A stretch of DNA of 64,000 nt from NCBI GenBank assembly GCA_945869695.1, contig CAMBPV010000005.1, positions 1 through 64,000 of the forward strand, given 5' to 3'. The stretch is from Prosthecobacter debontii (lineage in GTDB: Bacteria; Verrucomicrobiota; Verrucomicrobiia; Verrucomicrobiales; Verrucomicrobiaceae). Shown here piece after piece: positions 15,490 to 24,000 of the stretch. The notes beneath the pieces were generated by a model. That model worked only from the letters and a program-made list of their open reading frames with translations, did not search any database and was not told the origin of the DNA. The position numbers and the translations under genes are program-made. Each line of letters begins with the position of its first letter. Position 1 is the first letter of the stretch.

Positions 15490-15918
15490 TCACTTGATGA
15501 AGTATCCAGAAACCTTCCATTTGCCGTCTTGGTCGAGCATGGGAGTCACGGTCTCAACGGCCCCATTCTTGTTGGTGAACGAGGTGGTGAACTGCAAGAC
15601 CACGTATTCACCGTCGGGGGCACCTGGGAGCTTTTTCGAGTATTTCGCGCTCTTGAGCTTGCGTGACACCAGGCTTCCGAGGGGTTTGCGCACGGATTCG
15701 AGGGAACTTTTCCATTGGGGTTGAGACACGGCTGCCTGAAAGACAGTCGCTGTGGCCTGCCAACTCTCGGCGAACTGCCCAGCATCAATGACTGCTAGCC
15801 ATTGCTCGGCCGCCGCCTGCGCCTCCTTTTCGGGTTTGTCGGCGGCAAGTGATGGGATTGGGGGAGCAAAGGCGAAGACAAGGAACGAACAAATTCGAAT
15901 GAGGTGTCTGGGAGTCAT
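15490..15918 (-). CDS. Secreted DUF4019 domain protein
   Basis: 142 residues: signal peptide (MTPRHLIRICSFLVFAFAPPIPSLA) followed by a DUF4019 domain, recognisable from AAEQWLAVIDAGQFAESWQATATVFQ, the central W....L..VR.PLG...SR and the ending VTPMLDQDGKWKVSGYFI. DUF4019 proteins are small exported proteins with an NTF2-like appearance and no known function. Confidence 0.88.
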   Translation of the reverse strand: MTPRHLIRICSFLVFAFAPPIPSLAADKPEKEAQAAAEQWLAVIDAGQFAESWQATATVFQAAVSQPQWKSSLESVRKPLGSLVSRKLKSAKYSKKLPGAPDGEYVVLQFTTSFTNKNGAVETVTPMLDQDGKWKVSGYFIK

Positions 15919-16157
15919 GGTCTTGCTTTGGGTTTGGATGGCCGAGCGGACGTGCTGGTTCGCCTGAACTCAAGTCCTAGAACGCTTGAATGGGGTGAAG
16001 CGTAGATTGCGGGTTAAGGTTATGGAGCGGAACGACATCGCTTGCAAAGGGGCAACCGTCGATTTCACGACAGTTGCCATACGAGCCGATGCCTGCATCC
16101 GTTTTGTTCGCTTGGGTTGGTTGTGGGTGGTGAATCGGCGAATGTTTTGGTGCTCAG

Positions 16158-16415
16158 CTAAGCCTGATCTCGATTTCTCCACCAGTAGTTGGCTACGGCA
16201 GCCACAACAAAAACAACACCGAGCGGCAATCCGAGGAAAGCAAATAAGAGCTCTGGGTAGGATTCGCTTTTCTGACCACTTAACTCCCACACGAATGTTG
16301 AGGTGGCACAAAAAATCATCACAGCAAAAAAGACGATTGAGCAAACAATCAATACGGAGCCGCGGCGCTGGAAGAATGACAAAGGCGCAGTCATAAGCAG
16401 AACATTGAAGATCAT
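16158..16415 (-). CDS. Small two-helix membrane protein
   Basis: 85 residues with two strong transmembrane helices (SVLIVCSIVFFAVMIFCAT and LLFAFLGLPLGVVFVVAAVANYWW) and short charged ends. No family recognised. Preferred over the overlapping 15970-16419 (minus) and 15986-16396 (plus) frames, which have Cys/Arg-rich, non-natural composition. Confidence 0.6.
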   Translation of the reverse strand: MIFNVLLMTAPLSFFQRRGSVLIVCSIVFFAVMIFCATSTFVWELSGQKSESYPELLFAFLGLPLGVVFVVAAVANYWWRNRDQA

Positions 16416-17127
16416 TCACCGATCGTGAGGTTTGTCAGCAGCTTTGAACCGCGCGGATCTGCTGGAATCGTGCGGTCCGTGGCATTCATGGGTGTCGTTT
16501 TACACTCCCCTGTTGGAGTACGGCTACAAAAATCTGGCCATCATCCATCCTGGGATCGTCAATTCCATGTGTGAACAGTCCAACTCCTGGCTTGAGCGGA
16601 TGGGGCCACGCAATGCGCGTTGACTGCCATCGCCCCTCCGCTGGATGAAATTCCACCTCAAAACGGGCCATTCTGCGCCGTGACTAATCGTTTTTCCCGT
16701 TTTACCGGGCTGCAGAGGGTCCCTGTCGCACGACAAAGGCAGTCTGTCGTCCATCAAGGTGGTTCTGCGTTGCGTCTGGCTGGGGTGTCGATGACGCAGG
16801 TTCGCCCTGCATGGTGAAAGACCTGTTCTGTCGTCCGACAGGGACTCTCTGCAAGAGCGAAGGGCCTGCGAGTCGGTCCTCACCCGGATCATGCCGTCCT
16901 TACTAGCCATGGTGACTTGGAACCATGCCTTTTGGAATTCTTCCATCCTTTGGGGGCCTTCAAACCCCCAGTCTCTGACAGACAACCGAACCCCAGCTAC
17001 AAAGTGAGCGGGTGCTGAAGTTGAGTCGGTGAGAGGGCTCGCTTTTGCGAGGGTGACTTCGGGAAGAGTGAGGTTGCCGAGTCAAGGTTAGTCGAAAGCA
17101 GGGCGGGTTTGAGACGTTTTGGGGGAC
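16416..17127. other. Long intergenic region with palindromic repeats, no recognised gene
   Basis: About 710 bp without a convincing coding region. The ORFs listed here (16432+, 16524-, 16620+) have no family resemblance or start signal. The main content is the palindromic repeat unit at 16711-16853. The remaining sequence may hold the promoter of the DUF1501 gene. Confidence 0.6.
16711..16853. repeat. REP/BIME-like palindromic repeat unit
   Basis: TGCAGAGGGTCCCTGTCGCA... at 16711-16737 is repeated in inverted orientation at 16827-16853, matching at 24 of 27 positions. Each arm contains its own near-perfect palindrome (TGTCG-CA-CGACA and TGTCG-TC-CGACA). A third TCTGTCGTCC half-site lies between them near 16742. 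Pairs of short palindromes in inverted order are the hallmark of REP/BIME elements mobilised by RAYT transposases. No RAYT gene is present here. Confidence 0.65.
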
Positions 17128-18546
17128 ATGCACTCTGCTGATGCTGAATCCATCTCCCGTCGTCACTTTTTGAATCAAGGAGGGCTGGGTCTGGGGTCGA
17201 TGGCGCTGGGGTCGCTGCTGGCTCGGGATCTGCCGGGGGCGGAGGCTGCGCGCGCGGTGGGCTCTCATTTTGCGCCGAAGGCCAAGAGCGTGATCTACCT
17301 GCACATGATCGGTGCCCCGTCGCAGTTGGATCTTTTTGATCACAAACCGGCGCTGAGGAAGTTTGATGGCCAGAAGTGCCCGGAGGAGTTCACGAAGGGA
17401 AAACGTTTTGCCTTCATCGGCGGGGAGTTGACGCTGGCGGGGTCTCCGCACGCGTTCGCGAAGCATGGAGAGGGTGGCGCTGAGCTGTCCGCGCTGCTGC
17501 CGCATCTGGCGACGGTGGTGGATGATCTCTGCATCGTGAAGTCGATGCACACGAATGAGATCAATCACGCGCCGGCTCAGATGTTTTTACACACGGGTTT
17601 TGGCCGAGGGGGCAGGCCGGGTCTGGGCTCGTGGGTGACGTATGGGCTCGGGACGGAAAACGAAGATCTGCCCGCTTATGTGGTGATGCTGTCGGGGCCT
17701 GCGGGTGGCGCTGGCAGCACGTTGTGGAGCACGGGCTTCCTACCGAGTGTGTATCAGGGTATCCAGTTCCGAGGCAGCGGTGAGCCTGTTTTGTTTCTGA
17801 ACAATCCGGAGGGTCATGATACACGGGACCGGCGTCGGGTGCTGGATGCGGTGAGGGCGCTGAACCAGCAGCAGCTCGGGATCGTGGGTGACCCGGAGAT
17901 CGCCACCCGCATCAGCCAATATGAAATGGCTTACCGTATGCAGACGAGTGTGCCGGATCTCATGGACATCGCGGGAGAATCCAAAGCGACTCTGGAAATG
18001 TACGGTGCCAAGCCGGGTGAGGCCTCGTTTGCGAACAACTGCCTGCTGGCGCGCCGCCTGATCGAGCGCGGGGTGCGCATGGTGCAGCTTTTCGACTCCG
18101 ACTGGGATCACCACTCGGGGCTGAAGAAGCGACTGCCCGCCAAATGCAAGGACGTGGACCAGGCCATGGCGGCGCTGGTGCGTGATTTGAAACAACGGGG
18201 TCTGCTGGATGAGACGCTGGTGGTGTGGGGAGGTGAGTTTGGCCGCACGCCGCTGCGGCAGGGGATCGATGGCTCAGGCACCAAGACGGATCCGGGACGC
18301 GATCACCACAAGGATGCTTTCACGATGTGGATGGCGGGCGGCGGAGTGAAACCGGGGATCACGTATGGAAAGACGGATGAGCTGGGATTTAACATCGTGG
18401 AGAGCGGTGTCCACACCCATGACCTCAATGCCACGGTACTGCATTTGCTGGGCCTGGACCATGAGCGGCTGACCTTCCGCTACCAGGGCCGCGACTATCG
18501 GCTCACGGATGTGGAGGGAAAGCTGGTGCAGGGGATTCTTGCCTAA
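17128..18546 (+). CDS. DUF1501 (TAT-exported, sulfatase-like) protein
   Basis: 472 residues from the ATG at 17128; the track begins at a TTG three codons earlier. TAT signal SRRHFLNQGGLGLGSMALGSLL, then the DUF1501 hallmarks YLHMIGAPSQLDLFD, STGFLPSVYQGIQF, VVWGGEFGRTPL and GRDHHKDAFTMWMAGGGVKPG, and a terminal VLHLLGLDHERLTFRYQGRDYRLTDV. The fold is alkaline-phosphatase-like; function unproven. In PVC genomes it is normally paired with a DUF1549/DUF1553 cytochrome gene just upstream; here that partner is absent and the repeat region takes its place. Confidence 0.92.
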   Translation: MHSADAESISRRHFLNQGGLGLGSMALGSLLARDLPGAEAARAVGSHFAPKAKSVIYLHMIGAPSQLDLFDHKPALRKFDGQKCPEEFTKGKRFAFIGGELTLAGSPHAFAKHGEGGAELSALLPHLATVVDDLCIVKSMHTNEINHAPAQMFLHTGFGRGGRPGLGSWVTYGLGTENEDLPAYVVMLSGPAGGAGSTLWSTGFLPSVYQGIQFRGSGEPVLFLNNPEGHDTRDRRRVLDAVRALNQQQLGIVGDPEIATRISQYEMAYRMQTSVPDLMDIAGESKATLEMYGAKPGEASFANNCLLARRLIERGVRMVQLFDSDWDHHSGLKKRLPAKCKDVDQAMAALVRDLKQRGLLDETLVVWGGEFGRTPLRQGIDGSGTKTDPGRDHHKDAFTMWMAGGGVKPGITYGKTDELGFNIVESGVHTHDLNATVLHLLGLDHERLTFRYQGRDYRLTDVEGKLVQGILA

Positions 18547-18629
18547 CCTTTGGTGTGATTGAGTAGTTCTTTCGATCTCGGTGTCTTATGCTAGGGTGAT
18601 CCTTTAAACCCGAGTACCCATCCAACTTC

Positions 18630-19400
18630 ATGAAGCGCTTTCTCCCTTTTTCGGTCAGCCTTTTGGCTCTCTCCCTTGCCTCGCCATCCATGGCTGCCCC
18701 CGACGACTCCGTTGAGTCACTCGTCCAACAAGGCAGCGTGTATGATGAAAAGTATGCTGCTCAGGAGGCGCTGGACTTTTACCTGCCCGCTGAGAAGATG
18801 GCTCCCGAGAATGTGGATCTCTTGCTCCGCATCGCCCGTCAGTACCGCCACCTGATGCAGGATGCCTCCGGTGCGAATGAAAAGCTGAGGCTGGGAAACA
18901 TCGCAAAAGAATACGCCAAGCGCTCGATCGCACTGGCGCCCTCGGACCCCGAGACCCACCTCTCCATGGCGATCTGTCACGTGAAGATGGTGCCCATTCT
19001 CGGGAACAAGGAAAAGATGGAGTCCTCACGCGAGATCAAAGCATCCGTGGACAAGGCCCTGGCTTTGAATCCGAAAAGCGATCTCGGTTGGCACATCCTC
19101 GGTTGCTGGCACCAGCGCCTGGCAGACATCAATGCAATGAAGCGCGCGATCGCGATGCTCGTGTATGGCAGCCTGCCTGAAGCATCCAATGAAGAAGCCG
19201 TGAAGTGCCTTCAAAAGGCCATGGCCCTGAATCCCGACCGCCTGATCCACCACATTGAGCTGGGCCGGACTTACGCTCAGATGGGCAAGGCGGAAGACGC
19301 CAAAAAGCATATCGAAAAGGGACTCTCCATGCCGAATGTGGGCAAGGATGACCCCGAGGCCAAACAGCGCGGGCGGGAAACGCTCAAGGAACTTCCTTGA
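18630..19400 (+). CDS. Secreted TPR-repeat protein (RMD-like)
   Basis: 256 residues: signal peptide (MKRFLPFSVSLLALSLASPSMA) and a run of tetratricopeptide-like repeats (ALDFYLPAEKMAPENVDLLLRIARQY; AKRSIALAPSDPETHLSMAIC; AVKCLQKAMALNPDRLIHHIELGRTYAQMGKAEDAKKHIEKGL). The spacing and the GWHILGCWHQRLADINAMKR segment resemble the regulator-of-microtubule-dynamics (RMD) type TPR family. Probable periplasmic scaffold. Converges with the PaaK-like gene. Confidence 0.85.
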   Translation: MKRFLPFSVSLLALSLASPSMAAPDDSVESLVQQGSVYDEKYAAQEALDFYLPAEKMAPENVDLLLRIARQYRHLMQDASGANEKLRLGNIAKEYAKRSIALAPSDPETHLSMAICHVKMVPILGNKEKMESSREIKASVDKALALNPKSDLGWHILGCWHQRLADINAMKRAIAMLVYGSLPEASNEEAVKCLQKAMALNPDRLIHHIELGRTYAQMGKAEDAKKHIEKGLSMPNVGKDDPEAKQRGRETLKELP

Positions 19401-19433
19401 GCGGAGTGCTTTCCTTTGGGAACGCGTTCGTCT

Positions 19434-20786
19434 TTACCCGACTGCGTCCTCTCGCACCACCAGCCTGAATTTGCCGGAGCGGGGATCGATCTCCAATTCC
19501 CGGATCTCCTCGATCTGGAACTGGACATTGCTCATTTCTTTTTCATCCAAGATGGCCCTCATCTTCTGAAGAATGCGGCCGCGGGTCGCCTCACGCTCCT
19601 CCGGTGAAAGCCCGGCGTCATAACGCGCGCGGAAACGGAAGGACGTCTGATCGACCATGACGATCTGCCAGGCATTCAGGCCCTGGATGACCAATTCCAC
19701 GATGACAATCGGGTGAATGAAATCTTCCTTCCCATGCTGGTTGGTGAAAGTGAGCGAGTGCTCCCGACGACCGACGATCTCCCTAATCTTGGTGAAAGGG
19801 TAAGGGTTGGTGCCGCTGGTGTCTGGCACTAGGACATCGTCCATCCGGTAGCGGATCAGGGGCATCACCTCATTGAAGAGATTGGTAATGCAGGTGTGGT
19901 CGTCGTGGAATTCAAAGATCAGGTCATCTTCCATGAGGTGCATCCCCCCGTCTGAGCACGGGAGCGTCATGGCCATGTAGAGGTGCTCACTGGAAGCGTA
20001 GGCGTTCAAAATGGGCACCTTGAAAACTTTCTCCAGGTAGGCCCTCACTTCCGGCATGAGCGGCTCTCCGCCATTGCCCACATGCACCGGATTGATCTGG
20101 AGCTCGCCGCGCTCTTTTGCCTCAGCCAATACCTTCAAGATGGTGCCGTAACCCGAGAGGTTATGGGGCTGAAAGCGATTCAGCGCAGCCACGATCTCGT
20201 GCATCGGCTGCCCCACATCAAAGGTGCGGACGTCGAAAAACAGTCCGTTGGTGCCGTGATTACCCGTGAGCATCAGGCTGGCACCGGCGAAATGACCGCG
20301 TGTGGCAGCGACGAAAGCCGTGCGCCGACGAAAACGCAGCGTGGTGGCCCGGGCCACGTGGCTGGCTCCTTTGATCCACGCATCATTTGAAAAGATAAAA
20401 TAACCCACGGTGCCGGAGGTGCCGGAGGTGTGCAGCACATGGTAGCGACCGTCGAGACGCTCTGCGGGATCAGTCGATTGGGCGAGAAAATCAGAAACGC
20501 GACGCCGGGTGATGCTGCGGTCGGTGACAATCTCGTCAAAATGCTGGATGACGTCTTTTTTAGTCAGTATTGGAAAGTCTGTGGGCTTGCAATTCGCGGG
20601 GTTGATCCCACGCTCAGCGATGACCTTTTGATAATAGGGTGAGCGCTGCTGAACAAAGGAAACCAAGCGCCGGAATTTCCGAAGTTGCATGGCCTCCACC
20701 TGCTCACGCGTGCTCCTAAGATTGCGGTGGTGTTCCCATAAAACCCTCAGCCACAGATAAGATTCTCGGGGCGTAAACAACTTCAT
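19434..20786 (-). CDS. PaaK/CapK-like adenylate-forming enzyme
   Basis: 450-residue member of the phenylacetate-CoA ligase-like branch of the ANL superfamily. Visible motifs: phosphate-binding HTSGTSGTVGYF, the adenine-pocket region YASSEHLYMAMT, LIRYRMDDVLVPD and a C-terminal lid with IDPRSGKFRLVV. Such enzymes activate a carboxylic acid as an acyl-AMP and load it on CoA or a carrier. Divergently transcribed from the polyketide synthase with a 226-bp shared upstream region, so it is a candidate for supplying the starter unit or activating the product. The ligand cannot be predicted from sequence alone. Confidence 0.88.
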   Translation of the reverse strand: MKLFTPRESYLWLRVLWEHHRNLRSTREQVEAMQLRKFRRLVSFVQQRSPYYQKVIAERGINPANCKPTDFPILTKKDVIQHFDEIVTDRSITRRRVSDFLAQSTDPAERLDGRYHVLHTSGTSGTVGYFIFSNDAWIKGASHVARATTLRFRRRTAFVAATRGHFAGASLMLTGNHGTNGLFFDVRTFDVGQPMHEIVAALNRFQPHNLSGYGTILKVLAEAKERGELQINPVHVGNGGEPLMPEVRAYLEKVFKVPILNAYASSEHLYMAMTLPCSDGGMHLMEDDLIFEFHDDHTCITNLFNEVMPLIRYRMDDVLVPDTSGTNPYPFTKIREIVGRREHSLTFTNQHGKEDFIHPIVIVELVIQGLNAWQIVMVDQTSFRFRARYDAGLSPEEREATRGRILQKMRAILDEKEMSNVQFQIEEIRELEIDPRSGKFRLVVREDAVG

Positions 20787-21012
20787 GGCGGTCGGATGAT
20801 CGGTTGAACAAGGTGGGCACAGCCGACACCTCAGGCGGCCTGTTATACGATCATGGACCCGTCCTGTCTAGCTCACAGGTCGTCCGATTCTCCGAAAGTG
20901 AAATGCTGACACCCGCGCTCCCAAGCCCGCCGACTCACACAAGTCGAACAAAGCCTTGCCTCTCCCGAATTTCACACAATAGTGCCGACCCCTGTCTAGC
21001 AGGAATTATTTT
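20787..21012. promoter_or_regulatory. Divergent promoter region of the PaaK-like gene and PKS
   Basis: 226 bp between two divergent starts. A plausible Shine-Dalgarno (AGGAATT) precedes the PKS ATG at 21013. TTATACGAT near 20838 resembles a -10 element on the plus strand, but no -35 at proper spacing is obvious. The region must hold both promoters; I see no clear operator palindrome. Confidence 0.45.
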
Positions 21013-24000
21013 ATGCAAAAAGAAGGAATCGCAATCATCGGAATCGGCTGCCGCTTTCCCGGCGGAGTCAATGACACGGAAGCTTTTTGGAAGCTATTGG
21101 CTGAAGGACAGGACGTCGTGTCTGAAGTGCCTGCCGACCGCTGGAACATCGAACGATTCTACGACTCCGAGCCGGGCATCGCTGGGAAATCGGTCGCCAA
21201 GCGTGGCGGATTCATCTCGGGTCTCGACCAGTTTGACCCTCAGTTTTTTGGAATCTCTCCCCGTGAAGCACCTTATATCGATCCTCAGCAAAGACTGCTG
21301 CTGGAGACCGCGTGGGAAGCCATCGAGGATGCAGGTGAGGTGTTGGATCTGGAAGGCGGCACCGACATCGGGGTCTTTGTGGGTGTATCGCACAATGACT
21401 ACCAGAACATTCAAGGCGGCGCGACGGACCGCTCTGGCATCAGCGCCCACTCCCCGACGGGCAGCGCCCACAGCATCGCGGCCAATCGTATTTCCTACTG
21501 TTTCAATCTCAAAGGTCCGAGCATGTCCATGGACACGGCTTGCTCCTCCGCTCTGACGGCCGTGCACATCGCCTGTGAGCAGATCCTCTCAGGACGCTGC
21601 AAAATGGCGATGGCAGGCGGTGTGACGGTGATGATCACGCCCGATGGTTTCATCGGATTTTCCCAAGCCGGGATGCTCTCACCTGACGGCAAGTGTCAGG
21701 CGTTCGCAGCTGAAGCCAATGGTTTCGTTCGCGGGGAAGGGGCTGGCATGGTTCTGATGAAGCCGCTTTCCCAGGCTATCGCAGACGGAAATCCCATCCA
21801 CGGCGTCATTCTCGGTTCATCCCTGAATCAAGATGGTCACACCAACGGCATTTCCCTCCCGAGCCCAGAAGCTCAGGCGCGACTCGTGCGCGACGCCTGC
21901 ATCGATGCAGGCATCAAGCCGACGCAGGTCGGTTTTGTCGAAGCTCATGGCACCGGAACCGCCGTGGGAGATCCGATCGAGGCGACGGCCCTCTCGGACG
22001 CGCTATGCGTGGATCGCCCGATTGATTCCCCCCTTCCGATTGGCTCCGTCAAAACCAATTTGGGACATTTGGAAACAGCCGCCGGTGTGGTGGGACTGAT
22101 CAAAGCCTTGCTGGTGCTGAAACAAGGACAGATCCCGCCGAGTCTGCACTTTAAGACGCCGAGCACCCACATTGATTTCAAGGCCCTGAAATTGCGCGTG
22201 CCTACGCAAATGGAGGCCTTCCCAAAGACGGATGGTCGTCGCATCGTTGGCGTGAATTCATTCGGATTCGGCGGAGCCAATGCGCACGTCATCGTGGAAG
22301 AGGCACCTGCTCAAAAGGCAGCCGCCCACCAGCCTACCCCGACGGATCGCGGCTGGCCCATCGTGATCTCCGCCCGTTCTGAAAACGCCCTTCGCGGCGT
22401 GGCCTCAGGCTTGGCAACTTGGATCGACGGGCACTCGAAGAGCAACGGCATCACGCCGATGCTGCCAGCATTGACTTACACTTTGGGAGCACGCCGGAAT
22501 CACCACTCCTACCGTCTAACCTTAGCCACTCACTCCACCGACGACTTGGTGACTGAGCTGCATAACTTCACAACCGAAGCCGCCGGTGGCTTGGCCAAAA
22601 CGTCGTTCACCCCCCGTCCTGAGCACGCTCCTAAAATTGGTTTCGTCATGAGCGGTCAAGGTCCGCAGTGGTGGGGCATGGGACGTGAATTGATGAAAAA
22701 TGAGCCCGTCTTCCGCAAGACGATGGAAGCCTGCGCTGCCGCGATGAAGCCCTATGCTCGGTTCTCCCTCCTTGAGGAATTGGGCCGCGACGAAGCAGAC
22801 TCCAAAATGCAGCAGACCGAGATCGGGCAACCTGCGATTTTTGCGATGCAGGTCTCTCTCTCCGCCCTTTGGAAATCCATCGGTGTGCATCCCTCAGCCA
22901 TCGTCGGTCACAGTGTCGGCGAGATCGCCGCTGCTTGCGTGGCTGGAATTCTCAGTCTCGAAGAAGGTGCTCGCATCATCGTTTTGAGAGCACGCCACAT
23001 GCACGAATGTGCTCGCGGTGACGGCACGATGCTCGCCATCGGGATGTCCGAGGAAGAGGCGCTGGCGCTGATCTCGCGTCATGACCGCACCGTCAGCATC
23101 GCCGCCTTCAACGGCCCGCGCTCCCTGACGCTCTCGGGTCCCCGAGTTTCCCTTGAGGCCATCGTGGCTGAGTTGGAGCCCAAAGGAATCTTCGCACGCT
23201 TTGTCCGCGTGGATCACCCTTTCCACCATGCCATGATGCAGCCGGCAGCGGATGCACTGACCCAGGAGTTGGCAAAACTGGTCCCTCAGGAAGAGACCGT
23301 TCCCTTCTTCAGCACCGTGACGGGTCAACGTTGCGCTGGAAAAGACTGCACCGCTGCCCACTGGGGCCGTGGCATTCGTCAGGCCGTTCAGTTTGTCCCC
23401 GCCGTCAATGCGGTCGCTGAATTTGGCGTCGATATCTGGCTTGAAATCAGCTCCCACCCTGCGCTCTCGATCTCGATCCAAGAGTGCCTCAGCGCCCTCG
23501 GGAAAAAAGCACCGGTGACAGCATCGACCCGCCGTGAGCGTGAGCACGACTGCTTCCTCGAAGCCGCTCTCGACCTTCATCGCTCAGGTGTCTCGCTTGA
23601 TTTCGCAGCCATGACGCCCTCGAGAGAGCTCCTCGCTCTTCCGCCTTACCCATGGGACAAGAGCCGCTGGTGGCATGAGTCCGCTGAATTGCGCGATGGC
23701 CGTGTCGGCACCGGCGGCAAAGGCCTCCTCGACATGCGTCTCCCTCGTGGCACCCCGACGTGGACCACCCGCCTCGACTCCCGCCACATGGCTTTCCTCA
23801 AGGATCACAAAGTCGATGCGCATGTGATCTTCCCCGGCGCAGGCTTTGTGGAGATGGCATTGGAAGCCGGCGTTCAGTTGTTCGAAGGCCGTCCTTTCGT
23901 CATTGAAGATTTTGAAATCCGGAAGCCCTTGATCCTTCCAGATCCCGCCTCCGGCGTGGTCCTGGAAATGACCTACGAGCCAGCCGAGCGCACATTCACC

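Noticed and set aside
15970-16419. 149-residue minus ORF (and 136-residue plus ORF) over the two-helix membrane protein
   Set aside because: Cys/Arg-rich shadow sequences; the 85-residue frame has two clean membrane helices and is the better candidate.
16524-16985. 153-residue minus-strand ORF in the repeat region
   Set aside because: Low-complexity, Arg/Ser-rich composition; it runs through the palindromic repeats and has no family resemblance or clear start signal.
20804-21556. 250-residue plus ORF ahead of the PKS
   Set aside because: Overlaps the KS domain in another frame; composition is that of a shadow ORF and the PKS start is well supported.
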